Position numbers and translations under genes: made by a program. A stretch of DNA of 64,000 nt from Streptomyces sp. TRM70350 (GTDB lineage: Bacteria; Actinomycetota; Actinomycetes; Streptomycetales; Streptomycetaceae), in contig NZ_JAHUXH010000011.1 in NCBI RefSeq assembly GCF_019219825.1, positions 62,001 through 126,000 of the forward strand, read 5' to 3'. The first letter of the stretch is position 1; every line of letters begins with the position of its first letter. A model generated the notes under the pieces. That model made no database searches. It worked only from the letters and a program-made list of their open reading frames with translations, and was not told where the DNA came from. Shown piece by piece: positions 54,282-63,104 of this stretch.

Positions 54282-55421
54282 GTGGCCACGGACTACTACG
54301 CCGTTCTCGGCGTGCGCCGCGACGCGTCGCAGGAAGAGATCAAGAAGGCCTTCCGGCGGCTCGCACGCGAGCTGCACCCGGACGTCAACCCCGATCCGAA
54401 GACACAGGAGCGGTTCAAGGAGATCAACGCCGCCTACGAGGTGCTCTCGGACCCGCAGAAGAAGCAGGTCTACGACCTCGGCGGCGACCCGCTGTCGCAG
54501 GCCGGGGCAGGCGCCGGTGCGGGCGGCTTCGGCGCGGGCGGCTTCGGGAACTTCTCGGACATCATGGACGCGTTCTTCGGTACGGCGTCGCAGCGCGGGC
54601 CGCGCTCGCGCACCCGCCGGGGCCAGGACGCGATGATCCGGATCGAGGTCGAGCTCGACGAGGCGGCCTTCGGCACGACGAAGGACATCCAGGTCGACAC
54701 GGCCATCGTCTGCGCCACGTGCAGCGGCGAGGGCGCGGCGCCGGGGACCTCCGCGCAGACGTGTGACATGTGCCGGGGTCGTGGTGAGGTCTCGCAGGTC
54801 ACGCGGTCCTTCCTGGGCCAGGTCATGACCTCGCGCCCCTGCCCGCAGTGCCAGGGCTTCGGCACCGTGGTGCCCAACCCGTGCCCGGAGTGCGCGGGCG
54901 ACGGCCGCGTGCGGTCGCGTCGCACGCTCACGGTGAAGATCCCGGCCGGTGTGGACAACGGCACCCGCATCCAGCTCGCCGGTGAGGGCGAGGTCGGCCC
55001 GGGCGGCGGTCCGGCGGGCGATCTGTACGTGGAGATCCACGAACTCCCGCACCCGACCTTCCAGCGGCGCGGCGACGACCTGCACTGCACGGTCACGATC
55101 CCGATGACGGCGGCGGCCCTCGGTACGAAGGTGCCGCTGGAGACCCTGGACGGCCTGGAGGAGGTCGACATCCGCCCGGGCACCCAGTCGGGCCAGTCGA
55201 TCCCCCTGCACGGCCGGGGTGTCACACACCTGCGCGGCGGCGGGCGCGGCGACCTCGTCGTCCACGTCGAGGTGCAGACCCCGACCAAGCTCGACGTGGA
55301 GCAGGAGCGCCTCCTGAGGGAACTGGCCAAGCTGCGGGGCGAGGAGCGGCCGCAGGGGCAGTTCCAGCCGGGGCAGCAAGGGCTGTTCTCGCGGTTGAAG
55401 GACGCGTTCAACGGGCGCTGA
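54282..55421 (+). CDS. dnaJ: Chaperone DnaJ
   Basis: 379 residues; GTG directly after the hrcA TAA. J-domain with HPD (RELHPDVNPD), Gly-rich linker, four zinc CxxCxGxG units (CATCSGEG, CDMCRGRG, CPQCQGFG, CPECAGDG) and substrate domains. Co-chaperone of DnaK. This is the hrcA-linked (second) DnaJ of actinobacteria. Its 3' end is partly copied downstream. Confidence 0.97.
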   Translation: MATDYYAVLGVRRDASQEEIKKAFRRLARELHPDVNPDPKTQERFKEINAAYEVLSDPQKKQVYDLGGDPLSQAGAGAGAGGFGAGGFGNFSDIMDAFFGTASQRGPRSRTRRGQDAMIRIEVELDEAAFGTTKDIQVDTAIVCATCSGEGAAPGTSAQTCDMCRGRGEVSQVTRSFLGQVMTSRPCPQCQGFGTVVPNPCPECAGDGRVRSRRTLTVKIPAGVDNGTRIQLAGEGEVGPGGGPAGDLYVEIHELPHPTFQRRGDDLHCTVTIPMTAAALGTKVPLETLDGLEEVDIRPGTQSGQSIPLHGRGVTHLRGGGRGDLVVHVEVQTPTKLDVEQERLLRELAKLRGEERPQGQFQPGQQGLFSRLKDAFNGR

Positions 55422-55459
55422 CAGTCGGAGCTGCGCGGGTGCTGAGGGCGGCCGGGGGG

Positions 55460-55477
55460 CCGGGGGTTGTCCCCCGG
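55460..55477. terminator. Hairpin downstream of dnaJ
   Basis: CCGGGGG TTGT CCCCCGG (55460-55477), seven base pairs. Lies between the dnaJ end and its copy. Confidence 0.5.
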
Positions 55478-55488
55478 GCAGGCGCAGT

Positions 55489-55569
55489 CAGCCGGGGCAG
55501 CAGGGGCTGTTCTCGCGGCTGAAGGACGCGTTCAACGGGCGCTGAGTCCTCGTTCAACGGGCGCCGAGT
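55489..55569 (+). repeat. Duplicated 3' end of dnaJ (57 bp) plus a shorter third copy
   Basis: 55489-55545 repeats 55365-55421 with two changes, encoding the DnaJ tail GLFSRLKDAFNGR and stop without a start. A third partial copy (GTTCAACGGGCGC) ends at 55569. Non-coding remnant. Confidence 0.9.
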
Positions 55570-55656
55570 GCTCCCAGGAACCGCGGCATGCCGCTGGCCT
55601 ATGCCAGACGTCAGGCCGGATTCGGACTTGTTCGGAGGACGTGACAACATGCCGTC

Positions 55657-56733
55657 ATGTCCTCCGCACTGACCGATCTCGTTCCGCTTCCGATCGTGCA
55701 GGCCCCCATGGCGGGCGGCGTCTCCGTGCCGCAGCTGGCCGCGGCCGTGTCCGAGGCCGGGGGGCTCGGATTCCTCGCGGCCGGTTACAAGACGGCCGAC
55801 GGCATGTACCAGGAGATCAAGCAGTTGCGGGGGCTGACCGGCCGCCCCTTCGGGGTGAACCTCTTCATGCCCCAGCCGGAGTATGCCGAGCCCGCCGCCG
55901 TCGACGTCTACGCCCAGCAGCTGGCCGGTGAGGCCGCCTGGTACGACACCGAGCTCGGCGACCCCGACAGCGGCCGGGACGACGGCTACGACGCCAAGCT
56001 CGCGGTGCTCCTCGACAACCCGGTACCGGTGGTGTCGTTCCACTTCGGCGTCCCCTCCCGTGACGTCCTCGACTCCCTCCGGCGGGCCGGAACGCTCACC
56101 CTGGTCACCGCCACCACCCCCGACGAGGCCCGGGCCGTCGAGCGGGCGGGCGCCGACGGGGTGATCGTGCAGGGCGCCGAGGCCGGCGGCCACCAGGGCA
56201 CCCACCGGGACATCCCCGAGAACGACGGCTCGGCCATCGGGCTGCTCTCCCTGCTGGGCCAGATCCGCGAGGCGGTCGGCCTGCCGCTCGTCGCCGCCGG
56301 CGGCATCATGCGCGGCAGCCAGATCGCCGCCGCCCTCGCGGCCGGCGCGAGCGCGTCGCAGCTCGGCACGGCGTTCCTCGCCACGCCCGAGTCCGGCGCC
56401 AACGCCGTGCACAAGCAGGCGCTGACCAACCCGCTGTTCGTCCGTACCGAGCTGACCCGCGCCTTCTCCGGCCGCCCGGCCCGTGGCCTGGTCAACCGTT
56501 TCATGCGCGAGCACGGCCCGTACGCCCCCGCCGCCTACCCCGAGATCCACCACCTCACCTCCCCGATCCGCAAGGCCGCCGCGAAGGCGGGCGACGCGCA
56601 GGGCATGGCGCTGTGGGCGGGACAGGGGCACCGGATGGCGCGCGAGCTGCCCGCCGGGCAGCTGGTGGAGGTGCTGGCGGCCGAGCTCGCGGCGGCCAGG
56701 ACAGCGTTGTCCTCCGGAGGCGGTGCCGGATGA
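55657..56733 (+). CDS. Nitronate monooxygenase
   Basis: 358 residues. FMN TIM barrel of the NMO/2-nitropropane-dioxygenase family: PIVQAPMAGGVSVP, GADGVIVQGAEAGGHQGTHR (FMN-phosphate and catalytic His), LPLVAAGGIMRG, SQLGTAFLATPES. Oxidises propionate-3-nitronate or alkyl nitronates, detoxifying them. Overlaps rsmE by 4 nt. Confidence 0.92.
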   Translation: MSSALTDLVPLPIVQAPMAGGVSVPQLAAAVSEAGGLGFLAAGYKTADGMYQEIKQLRGLTGRPFGVNLFMPQPEYAEPAAVDVYAQQLAGEAAWYDTELGDPDSGRDDGYDAKLAVLLDNPVPVVSFHFGVPSRDVLDSLRRAGTLTLVTATTPDEARAVERAGADGVIVQGAEAGGHQGTHRDIPENDGSAIGLLSLLGQIREAVGLPLVAAGGIMRGSQIAAALAAGASASQLGTAFLATPESGANAVHKQALTNPLFVRTELTRAFSGRPARGLVNRFMREHGPYAPAAYPEIHHLTSPIRKAAAKAGDAQGMALWAGQGHRMARELPAGQLVEVLAAELAAARTALSSGGGAG

Positions 56734-57470
56734 CCGCGCCGGTGTTCGTCGTCGAGCACGTCGGCGCGAGCAGCGAAGGGCGGTACGTCCTCGACGGGCC
56801 CGAGGGGCGGCACGCGGTCTCCGTGAAGCGGCTGCGGCCCGGTGAGGACGTGGTCCTCACCGACGGGGCCGGGCGCTGGGCGGAGTGTGTGGTCCTCGAC
56901 ACCGAGGGCAAGGACCGGCTGATCGTCCGCATGGACTCGGTGGCCGAGGAGCCGGTGCCGGAACCGCGCATCACGGTCGTCCAGGCGCTGCCCAAGGGCG
57001 ACCGGGGCGAGCTGGCCGTGGAGACCATGACCGAGGTCGGGGTCGACGCGATCGTGCCGTGGGCGGCGGCCCGCTGCATCACGCAGTGGAAGGGCGAGCG
57101 CGGCACCAAGGCCCTCGCCAAGTGGCGGGCCACCGCCCGCGAGGCCGGCAAGCAGTCCCGGCGCGTGCGCTTCCCCGAGGTCGCGGACGCGGCGACGAGC
57201 AAGCAGGTGGCCGCGCTGCTCGCCGAGGCCGACTTCGCCGCCGTACTGCACGAGAGCGGCGACGAGCCGCTGGCCGCGGCCGAACTCCCCACCGAGGGGG
57301 AGATCATGCTGGTGGTCGGCCCCGAGGGCGGCGTCTCCCCGGAGGAGTTGGCGCTGTTCGCGGACGCCGGGGCACGTGCCTACCGGCTCGGGCCCACCGT
57401 GTTGCGCACCTCGACGGCCGGTACCGCGGCGGCGGCACTGCTGCTCGGCCGTACCGGACGCTGGTCCTGA
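56730..57470 (+). CDS. rsmE: 16S rRNA (uracil1498-N3)-methyltransferase
   Basis: 246 residues from ATG 56730 in the ATGA overlap. SPOUT methyltransferase: VVQALPKGDRGELAVETMTEVGV, AREAGKQSRRVRFPEV, VVGPEGGVSPEELALF, LGPTVLRTSTAGTAAAALLL (knot). Often next to dnaJ, as here. Confidence 0.96.
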   Translation: MTAPVFVVEHVGASSEGRYVLDGPEGRHAVSVKRLRPGEDVVLTDGAGRWAECVVLDTEGKDRLIVRMDSVAEEPVPEPRITVVQALPKGDRGELAVETMTEVGVDAIVPWAAARCITQWKGERGTKALAKWRATAREAGKQSRRVRFPEVADAATSKQVAALLAEADFAAVLHESGDEPLAAAELPTEGEIMLVVGPEGGVSPEELALFADAGARAYRLGPTVLRTSTAGTAAAALLLGRTGRWS

Positions 57471-57505
57471 TCCCCGCGCCTGCTCGGCGAACTGGACGAC
57501 ACCGC

Positions 57506-57556
57506 GACGGCCACCTCAAGGACCCGGAGGGCAACCTGGTGGAACTGCACGCCTGA
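57506..57556 (+). pseudogene. Fragment of a VOC/glyoxalase-family gene
   Basis: The frame encodes DGHLKDPEGNLVELHA and a stop, the typical VOC C-terminus, with no upstream domain or start. On the other strand 57560-57620 reads VTDGHGNLLTLRES, possibly a second remnant. Decayed genes after rsmE. Confidence 0.45.
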
Positions 57557-57719
57557 CGACGACTCGCGCAGGGTGAGCAGGTTGCCGTGGCCGTCGGTCA
57601 CGCAGCCGAGGACGAGTGGCAACGTTCCTCCGCAGCAAGGCGGTTGGGTGACGGGTGAGGGCACCGAGTGGCCGTATGCGCCCTACCACGACGGCCGGGA
57701 CAGTGGCACGCTGCCGTCC

Positions 57720-58253
57720 ATGGGGGCATTGCGGTGGATGTGCGGCCGCCCTCGCGGGCAGCGGGTGGCCGGTGCGACGGCGGTCGTGGTGGCCGGTGTG
57801 GGCGGGCTGGTGGCCTGTGAGCCGGGGGCCATCAGTTCGGTGACCGTGGCCTACACGACCGACGAGCTGGTGACCAGGGAGCTGGAGCGGCAGAAGGCCG
57901 ACGTGCAGTGGCTGAGCTGCACCGCCGACTTCGGCGAGCGGAGCGGGTCGACGCCGTCCGCCGGTGTGAACACCGTCGCGGACGTCGACTGCGAGGGGCA
58001 GACCTCCGACGGCAAGGACATCACCGTCACCGGCAAGGTGACCCGCGCGGTCGACGGCGCCTGCGTGCGCGGCGACCTCACCGCGAGGATCGACGGCAGG
58101 GAGTGGTTCCGGGTCAGCGGACTCGGCGACTGCGACGCCACCTCCGCCCCGCCCGTCGACACCCCGCCCGGCGGCGGCCCCACCACCACGGTGACCGTCA
58201 CCAAGACCGTCTACTGCCAGAGCGCTCCCCCATGCCGGCCCGAGGGCAAGTAG
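57720..58253 (+). CDS. Putative lipoprotein
   Basis: 177 residues from ATG 57720. Signal peptide with a lipobox (GVGGLVAC; Cys near residue 33) predicts a diacylglyceryl-anchored protein. The domain has paired cysteines (LSCTADFG, VDCEGQ, ACVRGD, GDCDAT) likely in disulfides, and a Pro/Thr-rich tail. Resembles DUF4333-type domains; unassigned. Confidence 0.75.
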   Translation: MGALRWMCGRPRGQRVAGATAVVVAGVGGLVACEPGAISSVTVAYTTDELVTRELERQKADVQWLSCTADFGERSGSTPSAGVNTVADVDCEGQTSDGKDITVTGKVTRAVDGACVRGDLTARIDGREWFRVSGLGDCDATSAPPVDTPPGGGPTTTVTVTKTVYCQSAPPCRPEGK

Positions 58254-58302
58254 CAGGTGCGGCAAGTGATCCAAACCTCTGTGCGCGGGCCCCGCGCCTG
58301 CG

Positions 58303-58308
58303 TAGGGT
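58303..58308 (+). promoter_or_regulatory. -10 hexamer TAGGGT of the tricorn-type gene
   Basis: Ends exactly 6 nt before the GTG; no SD. Leaderless start predicted. Confidence 0.5.
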
Positions 58309-58314
58309 GACCTG

Positions 58315-61300
58315 GTGACCCAGTCCGCAGTGCCCGCGTATCTCCGGTTTCCGCATGTCCAGGGCGAGTTGGTGGCCTTCACCGCCGAGGACGACGTCTG
58401 GCTCGCGCCCCTCGACGGCGGGCGCGCCTGGCGGGTCAGCGCCGACAACGTGCCGGTGACCCAGCCACGCATCTCGCCCGACGGCACGACCGTCGCCTGG
58501 ACCTCCACCCGCGACGGCGCCCCCGAGGTGCACATCGCGCCGGTCGACGGCGGCCCCGCCCAACGCCTGACGTACTGGGGCAGTTGGACGACCCGGGTGC
58601 GCGGCTGGACGCCCGACGGGCAGGTCCTCGCCCTCACCACCCACGGCCAGGCCACCCTCCGCCGCACCTGGGCGCACGCCGTCCCGCTCGACGGCGGGCC
58701 CCCGGCCAGGCTGCCGTACGGGCCCGTCGGCGCGGTCGCGTACGGCCCGCACACCGTGCTGCTGTCCGCGACGATGGGCCGCGAGGCGGCCGCCTGGAAG
58801 CGGTACCGGGGCGGTACGGCGGGCAAGCTGTGGATCGACCGTGCCTCCCAAGGGGAAGAGGGAGCCGGGGAGTTCGTACGACTCCACGCGGACCTCGACG
58901 GGAACATCGAGTGCCCGGCCTGGGTCGGCGACCGGATCGCCTTCCTGTCCGACCACGAGGGCACCGGCGCGCTGTACTCCTCCCTCGCCGACGGCTCGGA
59001 CCTGCGGCGGCACACTCCCCTCGACGGCTTCTACGCCCGGCACGCGGCGAGCGACGGCACCCGCGTCGTGTACTCCTCCGCCGGTGAACTGTGGCTGCTG
59101 GACGACCTCGACGGGACCGAGCCGCGCCGCCTCGACATCCGGCTCGGCGGGCAGCGCACCGACCGGCAGCCGTACCCGGTGAACGCCTCCCGCTGGTTCG
59201 GGTCGGCGTCCCCCGACCACACCGCGCGCGGCAGCGCGGTCGCCGTGCGCGGCGCTGTGCACTGGGTCACCCACCGCTCCGGGCCCGCCCGCGCGCTGGC
59301 CGCCGAACCCGGCGTCCGCGCCCGGCTGCCCCGCACCTTCCGCTCCGAGGGCGAGGAGTGGGTGGTGTGGGTGACGGACGCCGAGGGCGAGGACGCCCTG
59401 GAGTTCGCGCCCGCCACCGGGCTGACCCCGGGCTCGATCCCGCGCCGGCTCGCCGCGGGCCGGCTCGGCCGGGTCCTCGGCCTCGCCATGGCCCCCGACG
59501 GCAGCCGCGCCGCCGTCGCCTCGCACGACGGACGGCTGCTGCTCGTCGAGCGGGAGACCGGCGAGGTGCGCGAGGTCGACCGCAGCGAGCACGGCGACGT
59601 GCGCGGGCTGGTCTTCTCGCCCGACTCCGCCTGGCTCGCCTGGTCCCACCCCGGCCCGCGCCCGCTGTGCCAGCTGAAGCTCGCCAACACCACCGACCTG
59701 TCGGTCACCGAGGCGACCCCGCTGCGCTTCCAGGACTACGCCCCCGCCTTCACCACCGACGGCAAGCACCTCGCGTTCCTGTCCAACCGCTCCTTCGACC
59801 CGGTCTACGACGAGCACGTCTTCGACCTGGCCTTCGTGGTCGGCGACCGGCCGCACCTGATCACGCTGTCCGCGACCACGCCGTCCCCGTTCGGCCCGCA
59901 GCGGCACGGCCGTCCCTTCGAGGCGCCGGACAAGGACGAGACACCCGACAGCGAGGGCACGCCGACCACGCGGATCGACCTCGAAGGCCTCGCCGACCGG
60001 ATCGTGCCGTTCCCCGTCGAGGCCGGGCGCTACTCCAACCTGCGCGCCGCGAAGGACGGTGTGCTGTGGCTGCGCCACCCCGTGGAGGGCGTCCTCGGCT
60101 CCTCCCGGGCCACCCCGGACGACCCCGACCCCAAGACCGAGCTGGAGCGCTACGACCTCGCCCAGCAGCGCCTGGAGCACCTCGCGGCGGACGCCGACCA
60201 CTTCGAGGTCAGCGGGGACGGCAAACGGGTGCTCCTTTGGACGAGTGATCGCCTGAAGGTCGTACCGAGCGACCGGCGTGCCTCCGGCGACGACGACAGC
60301 GACACCAACGTCACCGTCGACCTCACCCGCGTCCGCCAGACGATCGACCCGGCGGCGGAGTGGCGGCAGATGTACGACGAGACCGGCCGCATCATGCGCG
60401 ACCACTTCTGGCGGCCGGACATGAACGGCGTCGACTGGGACGCCGTCCTCGACCGCTACCGGCCCGTCCTCGACCGGGTCGCCACCCACGACGACCTGGT
60501 GGACCTCCTGTGGGAGGTCCAGGGCGAGCTGGGCACCTCGCACGCCTACGTCGTCCCGCGCGGCGGACACGGAGGCGGCGCCCGGCAGGGACTGCTCGGC
60601 GCGGACATCTCCCGGCACCCGGACGGCAGTTGGCGCATCGACCGCGTCCTGCCCTCGGAGACCTCCGACCCGGACGCCCGCTCACCCCTGGCCGCCCCCG
60701 GCGTCGCGGTGCGCGCCGGGGACGCGATCGTGGCGGTGGCCGGACGGGCGGTGGACCCGGTGACCGGGCCGGGTCCGCTGCTGGTCGGTACGGCGGACAA
60801 GCCGGTGGAGCTGACCATCTCGCCGTCCGGCGGGGGCGAGGTGCGGCACGCGGTGGTCGTACCGATCGCGGACGAGGAGCCGCTGCGCTACCACGCGTGG
60901 GTCGCGGACCGGCGGGCGTATGTGCACGAGCGGTCCGGCGGGCGGCTCGGCTATCTCCATGTGCCGGACATGCAGGCGCCGGGCTGGGCGCAGATCCACC
61001 GGGACCTGCGGGTCGAGGTGGGCCGGGAGGGGCTCGTCGTGGACCTCCGGGAGAACCGGGGCGGGCACACCTCCCAGCTGGTGGTGGAGAAGCTGGCCCG
61101 GCGGATCGTCGGCTGGGCGGTGCCGCGCGGGATGCGGCCGTACAGCTATCCGCAGGACGCGCCGCGCGGGCCGGTCGTCGCCGTCGCCAACGAGTTCTCC
61201 GGGTCGGACGGCGACATCGTCAACGCGGCGATCAAGGCGCTCGGGCTCGGGCCGGTCGTCGGGGTGCGGACGTGGGGCGGCGTGATCGGCATCGACAGCC

Positions 61301-61530
61301 GCTACCGGCTGGTGGACGGCACGCTGGTCACCCAGCCGAAGTACGCCTTCTGGCTGGAGGGTTACGGCTGGGGCGTGGAGAACCACGGCGTGGACCCGGA
61401 CGTGGAGGTGGTGCAGCGCCCGCAGGACCACGCGGCCGGGCGGGACCTTCAGCTGGACGAGGCGATAAGGCTGGCGTTGGAGGCGCTGGAGGACAGCTCG
61501 GCGAAAACACCGCCCAGCTTGCCCACCTAA
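58315..61530 (+). CDS. Tricorn-type S41 peptidase
   Basis: 1071 residues. Two beta-propellers (TolB-like repeats, e.g. VTQPRISPDGTTVAWTSTRDG), a PDZ region and an S41 core. Catalytic residues align with tricorn: His743 (GTSHAY), Ser962 (NEFSGSDGD) and Glu1022 (GVENHGVDPD). Degrades peptides released by other proteases. The stop codon directly abuts a MITE-like element. Confidence 0.93.
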   Translation: MTQSAVPAYLRFPHVQGELVAFTAEDDVWLAPLDGGRAWRVSADNVPVTQPRISPDGTTVAWTSTRDGAPEVHIAPVDGGPAQRLTYWGSWTTRVRGWTPDGQVLALTTHGQATLRRTWAHAVPLDGGPPARLPYGPVGAVAYGPHTVLLSATMGREAAAWKRYRGGTAGKLWIDRASQGEEGAGEFVRLHADLDGNIECPAWVGDRIAFLSDHEGTGALYSSLADGSDLRRHTPLDGFYARHAASDGTRVVYSSAGELWLLDDLDGTEPRRLDIRLGGQRTDRQPYPVNASRWFGSASPDHTARGSAVAVRGAVHWVTHRSGPARALAAEPGVRARLPRTFRSEGEEWVVWVTDAEGEDALEFAPATGLTPGSIPRRLAAGRLGRVLGLAMAPDGSRAAVASHDGRLLLVERETGEVREVDRSEHGDVRGLVFSPDSAWLAWSHPGPRPLCQLKLANTTDLSVTEATPLRFQDYAPAFTTDGKHLAFLSNRSFDPVYDEHVFDLAFVVGDRPHLITLSATTPSPFGPQRHGRPFEAPDKDETPDSEGTPTTRIDLEGLADRIVPFPVEAGRYSNLRAAKDGVLWLRHPVEGVLGSSRATPDDPDPKTELERYDLAQQRLEHLAADADHFEVSGDGKRVLLWTSDRLKVVPSDRRASGDDDSDTNVTVDLTRVRQTIDPAAEWRQMYDETGRIMRDHFWRPDMNGVDWDAVLDRYRPVLDRVATHDDLVDLLWEVQGELGTSHAYVVPRGGHGGGARQGLLGADISRHPDGSWRIDRVLPSETSDPDARSPLAAPGVAVRAGDAIVAVAGRAVDPVTGPGPLLVGTADKPVELTISPSGGGEVRHAVVVPIADEEPLRYHAWVADRRAYVHERSGGRLGYLHVPDMQAPGWAQIHRDLRVEVGREGLVVDLRENRGGHTSQLVVEKLARRIVGWAVPRGMRPYSYPQDAPRGPVVAVANEFSGSDGDIVNAAIKALGLGPVVGVRTWGGVIGIDSRYRLVDGTLVTQPKYAFWLEGYGWGVENHGVDPDVEVVQRPQDHAAGRDLQLDEAIRLALEALEDSSAKTPPSLPT

Positions 61531-61693
61531 GGGGACCTTGCACTATGCCCGCCCGGGTCGCGCGGCCTGGCACCGCACCTCGCCGCGTTGCCGAAACGCC
61601 CAGGTGGCTCCGCTACCAGGGCGCTCCGGCGCCTTGCGATGCACGGCACCAGACCACGCGACCTGATCGGACGCTCATAGTGCAAGGACCCCT
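61530..61693. mobile_element. 164-bp palindromic MITE-like element
   Basis: 18-bp terminal inverted repeats (AGGGGACCTTGCACTATG at the left) match with one mismatch, and the interior is also self-complementary over ~28 bp with mismatches, so the whole can fold as one long hairpin. No gene inside. Inserted at the tricorn stop codon. Confidence 0.75.
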
Positions 61694-61752
61694 GAGGGGC
61701 GCGGGGCTGTGTCGATATGCGGCTCCGCCGCGTGGGCGCGCCAGCCACGCAA
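61694..61752 (+). repeat. Streptomyces intergenic repeat
   Basis: GGGGCGCGGGGCTGTGTCGA and ATGCGGCTCCGCCGCGTGGG resemble a common dispersed non-coding repeat of Streptomyces. Recalled, not searched. Confidence 0.5.
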
Positions 61753-61818
61753 CCACCCGCACCCGGCGACGATACGATGCCCCCACACGCGATCAACCGC
61801 TCGACCCCCGGAGGGAAC

Positions 61819-62172
61819 ATGGCAGGGGAGCCGCAGGACGACTGTCTGTTCTGCAAGATCGTCGCGGGGCAGATCCCGGCGACGATCGTGCGGGAGACCG
61901 AGACGACCGTCGCGTTCCGGGACATCAACCCCCAGGCGCCCACCCACGTCCTGGTGATCCCCAAGGCGCACTACCCGGACCCCGCCGCGCTCGCCGCCGC
62001 CGAGCCTGAGATCGCCGCGGACGTGCTGCGCGAGACCCAGGCGGTCGCCGACGAGGACAAGCTGGAGAGCTACCGCATCGTCTTCAACAAGGGCCCCGGC
62101 GCCGGCCAGACCGTCTGGCACACGCACGCCCACGTCCTGGGCGGCCGCGGCCTGGAATGGCCGCCCGGGTAA
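61819..62172 (+). CDS. HIT family nucleotide hydrolase
   Basis: 117 residues; SD GGAGG before ATG 61819. CLFCKIVAGQIPA at the start, histidine triad HTHAHVLGG near the end. Hydrolyses purine nucleoside phosphoramidates or similar. Confidence 0.93.
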   Translation: MAGEPQDDCLFCKIVAGQIPATIVRETETTVAFRDINPQAPTHVLVIPKAHYPDPAALAAAEPEIAADVLRETQAVADEDKLESYRIVFNKGPGAGQTVWHTHAHVLGGRGLEWPPG

Positions 62173-62178
62173 GTCGAC

Positions 62179-63084
62179 GTGTCCGTACGTGAACTGGTGG
62201 TCCTCGGCACCGCCAGCCAGGTCCCGACCCGGCACCGCAACCACAACGGCTACCTCCTGCGCTGGGACGGCGAGGGCATCCTGTTCGACCCCGGCGAGGG
62301 CACCCAGCGCCAGATGCTGCGCGCCGGGGTCGCCGCCCACGACATCGACCGGATCTGCGTCACGCACTTCCACGGGGACCACTCGCTGGGCCTGGCCGGA
62401 GTGATCCAGCGCATCAACCTCGACCAGGTGCCGCACCCGGTCACCGCGCACTACCCCCGCTCCGGGCAGCGCTTCTTCAACCGGCTGCGGTACGCGACCG
62501 CCTACCGCGAGACCGTCCAGCTCACGGAGTCCCCGGTGGACCGCGACGGGGCGCTCGCCTCCTGCGGGACCTACACGCTCGAAGCCCGCAAGCTCTCCCA
62601 CCCCGTCGAGTCCTACGGCTATCGCCTCGTCGAGCCCGACGGGCGCCGCATGCTGCCCGAACGGCTCGCCGCGCACGGCATCAAGGGGCCGGACGTCGGC
62701 CGGATCCAGCGGGAGGGGACGCTCGGCGGGGTCGCCCTCGAAGAGGTCAGCGAGGTGCGGCGCGGGCAGCGGTTCGCGTTCGTCATGGACACCCGGCTGT
62801 GCGAGGGCGCGTACGCGCTCGCCGAGGGCTGCGACATGCTCGTCATCGAGTCGACGTTCCTCGACGAGGACGAGGAACTCGCCGTGGAACACGGCCACCT
62901 GACGGCCGGTCAGGCGGCGCGGGTGGCAAGGGAGAGCGGCGTACGGCATCTCGTGCTCACCCACTTCAGTCAGCGCTACTCGGAGCCCGACGCGTTCGAG
63001 CGGCAGGCGCGGGCCGCCGGGTTCGAGGGGGAGCTGAGCGTGGCGCACGACCTACTGAGAGTGCCGCTTCCGAAGCGTCGGTGA
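62179..63084 (+). CDS. RNase Z-like MBL-fold enzyme
   Basis: 301 residues, 6 bp after the HIT gene. THFHGDHSLGLAG zinc motif, LSHPVESYGYRL, FVMDTRLCEGAYAL, ESTFLDEDEELAVEHGHLTA, LTHFSQRYSE. Matches tRNase Z (3' processing of tRNA precursors); actinobacterial members may have other roles. Confidence 0.88.
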   Translation: MSVRELVVLGTASQVPTRHRNHNGYLLRWDGEGILFDPGEGTQRQMLRAGVAAHDIDRICVTHFHGDHSLGLAGVIQRINLDQVPHPVTAHYPRSGQRFFNRLRYATAYRETVQLTESPVDRDGALASCGTYTLEARKLSHPVESYGYRLVEPDGRRMLPERLAAHGIKGPDVGRIQREGTLGGVALEEVSEVRRGQRFAFVMDTRLCEGAYALAEGCDMLVIESTFLDEDEELAVEHGHLTAGQAARVARESGVRHLVLTHFSQRYSEPDAFERQARAAGFEGELSVAHDLLRVPLPKRR

Positions 63085-63092
63085 AACGCCCG

Positions 63093-63098
63093 TACGAT
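63093..63098 (+). promoter_or_regulatory. -10 hexamer TACGAT of the deaminase gene
   Basis: 6 nt before ATG 63105. Confidence 0.45.
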
Positions 63099-63104
63099 GA
63101 GATG

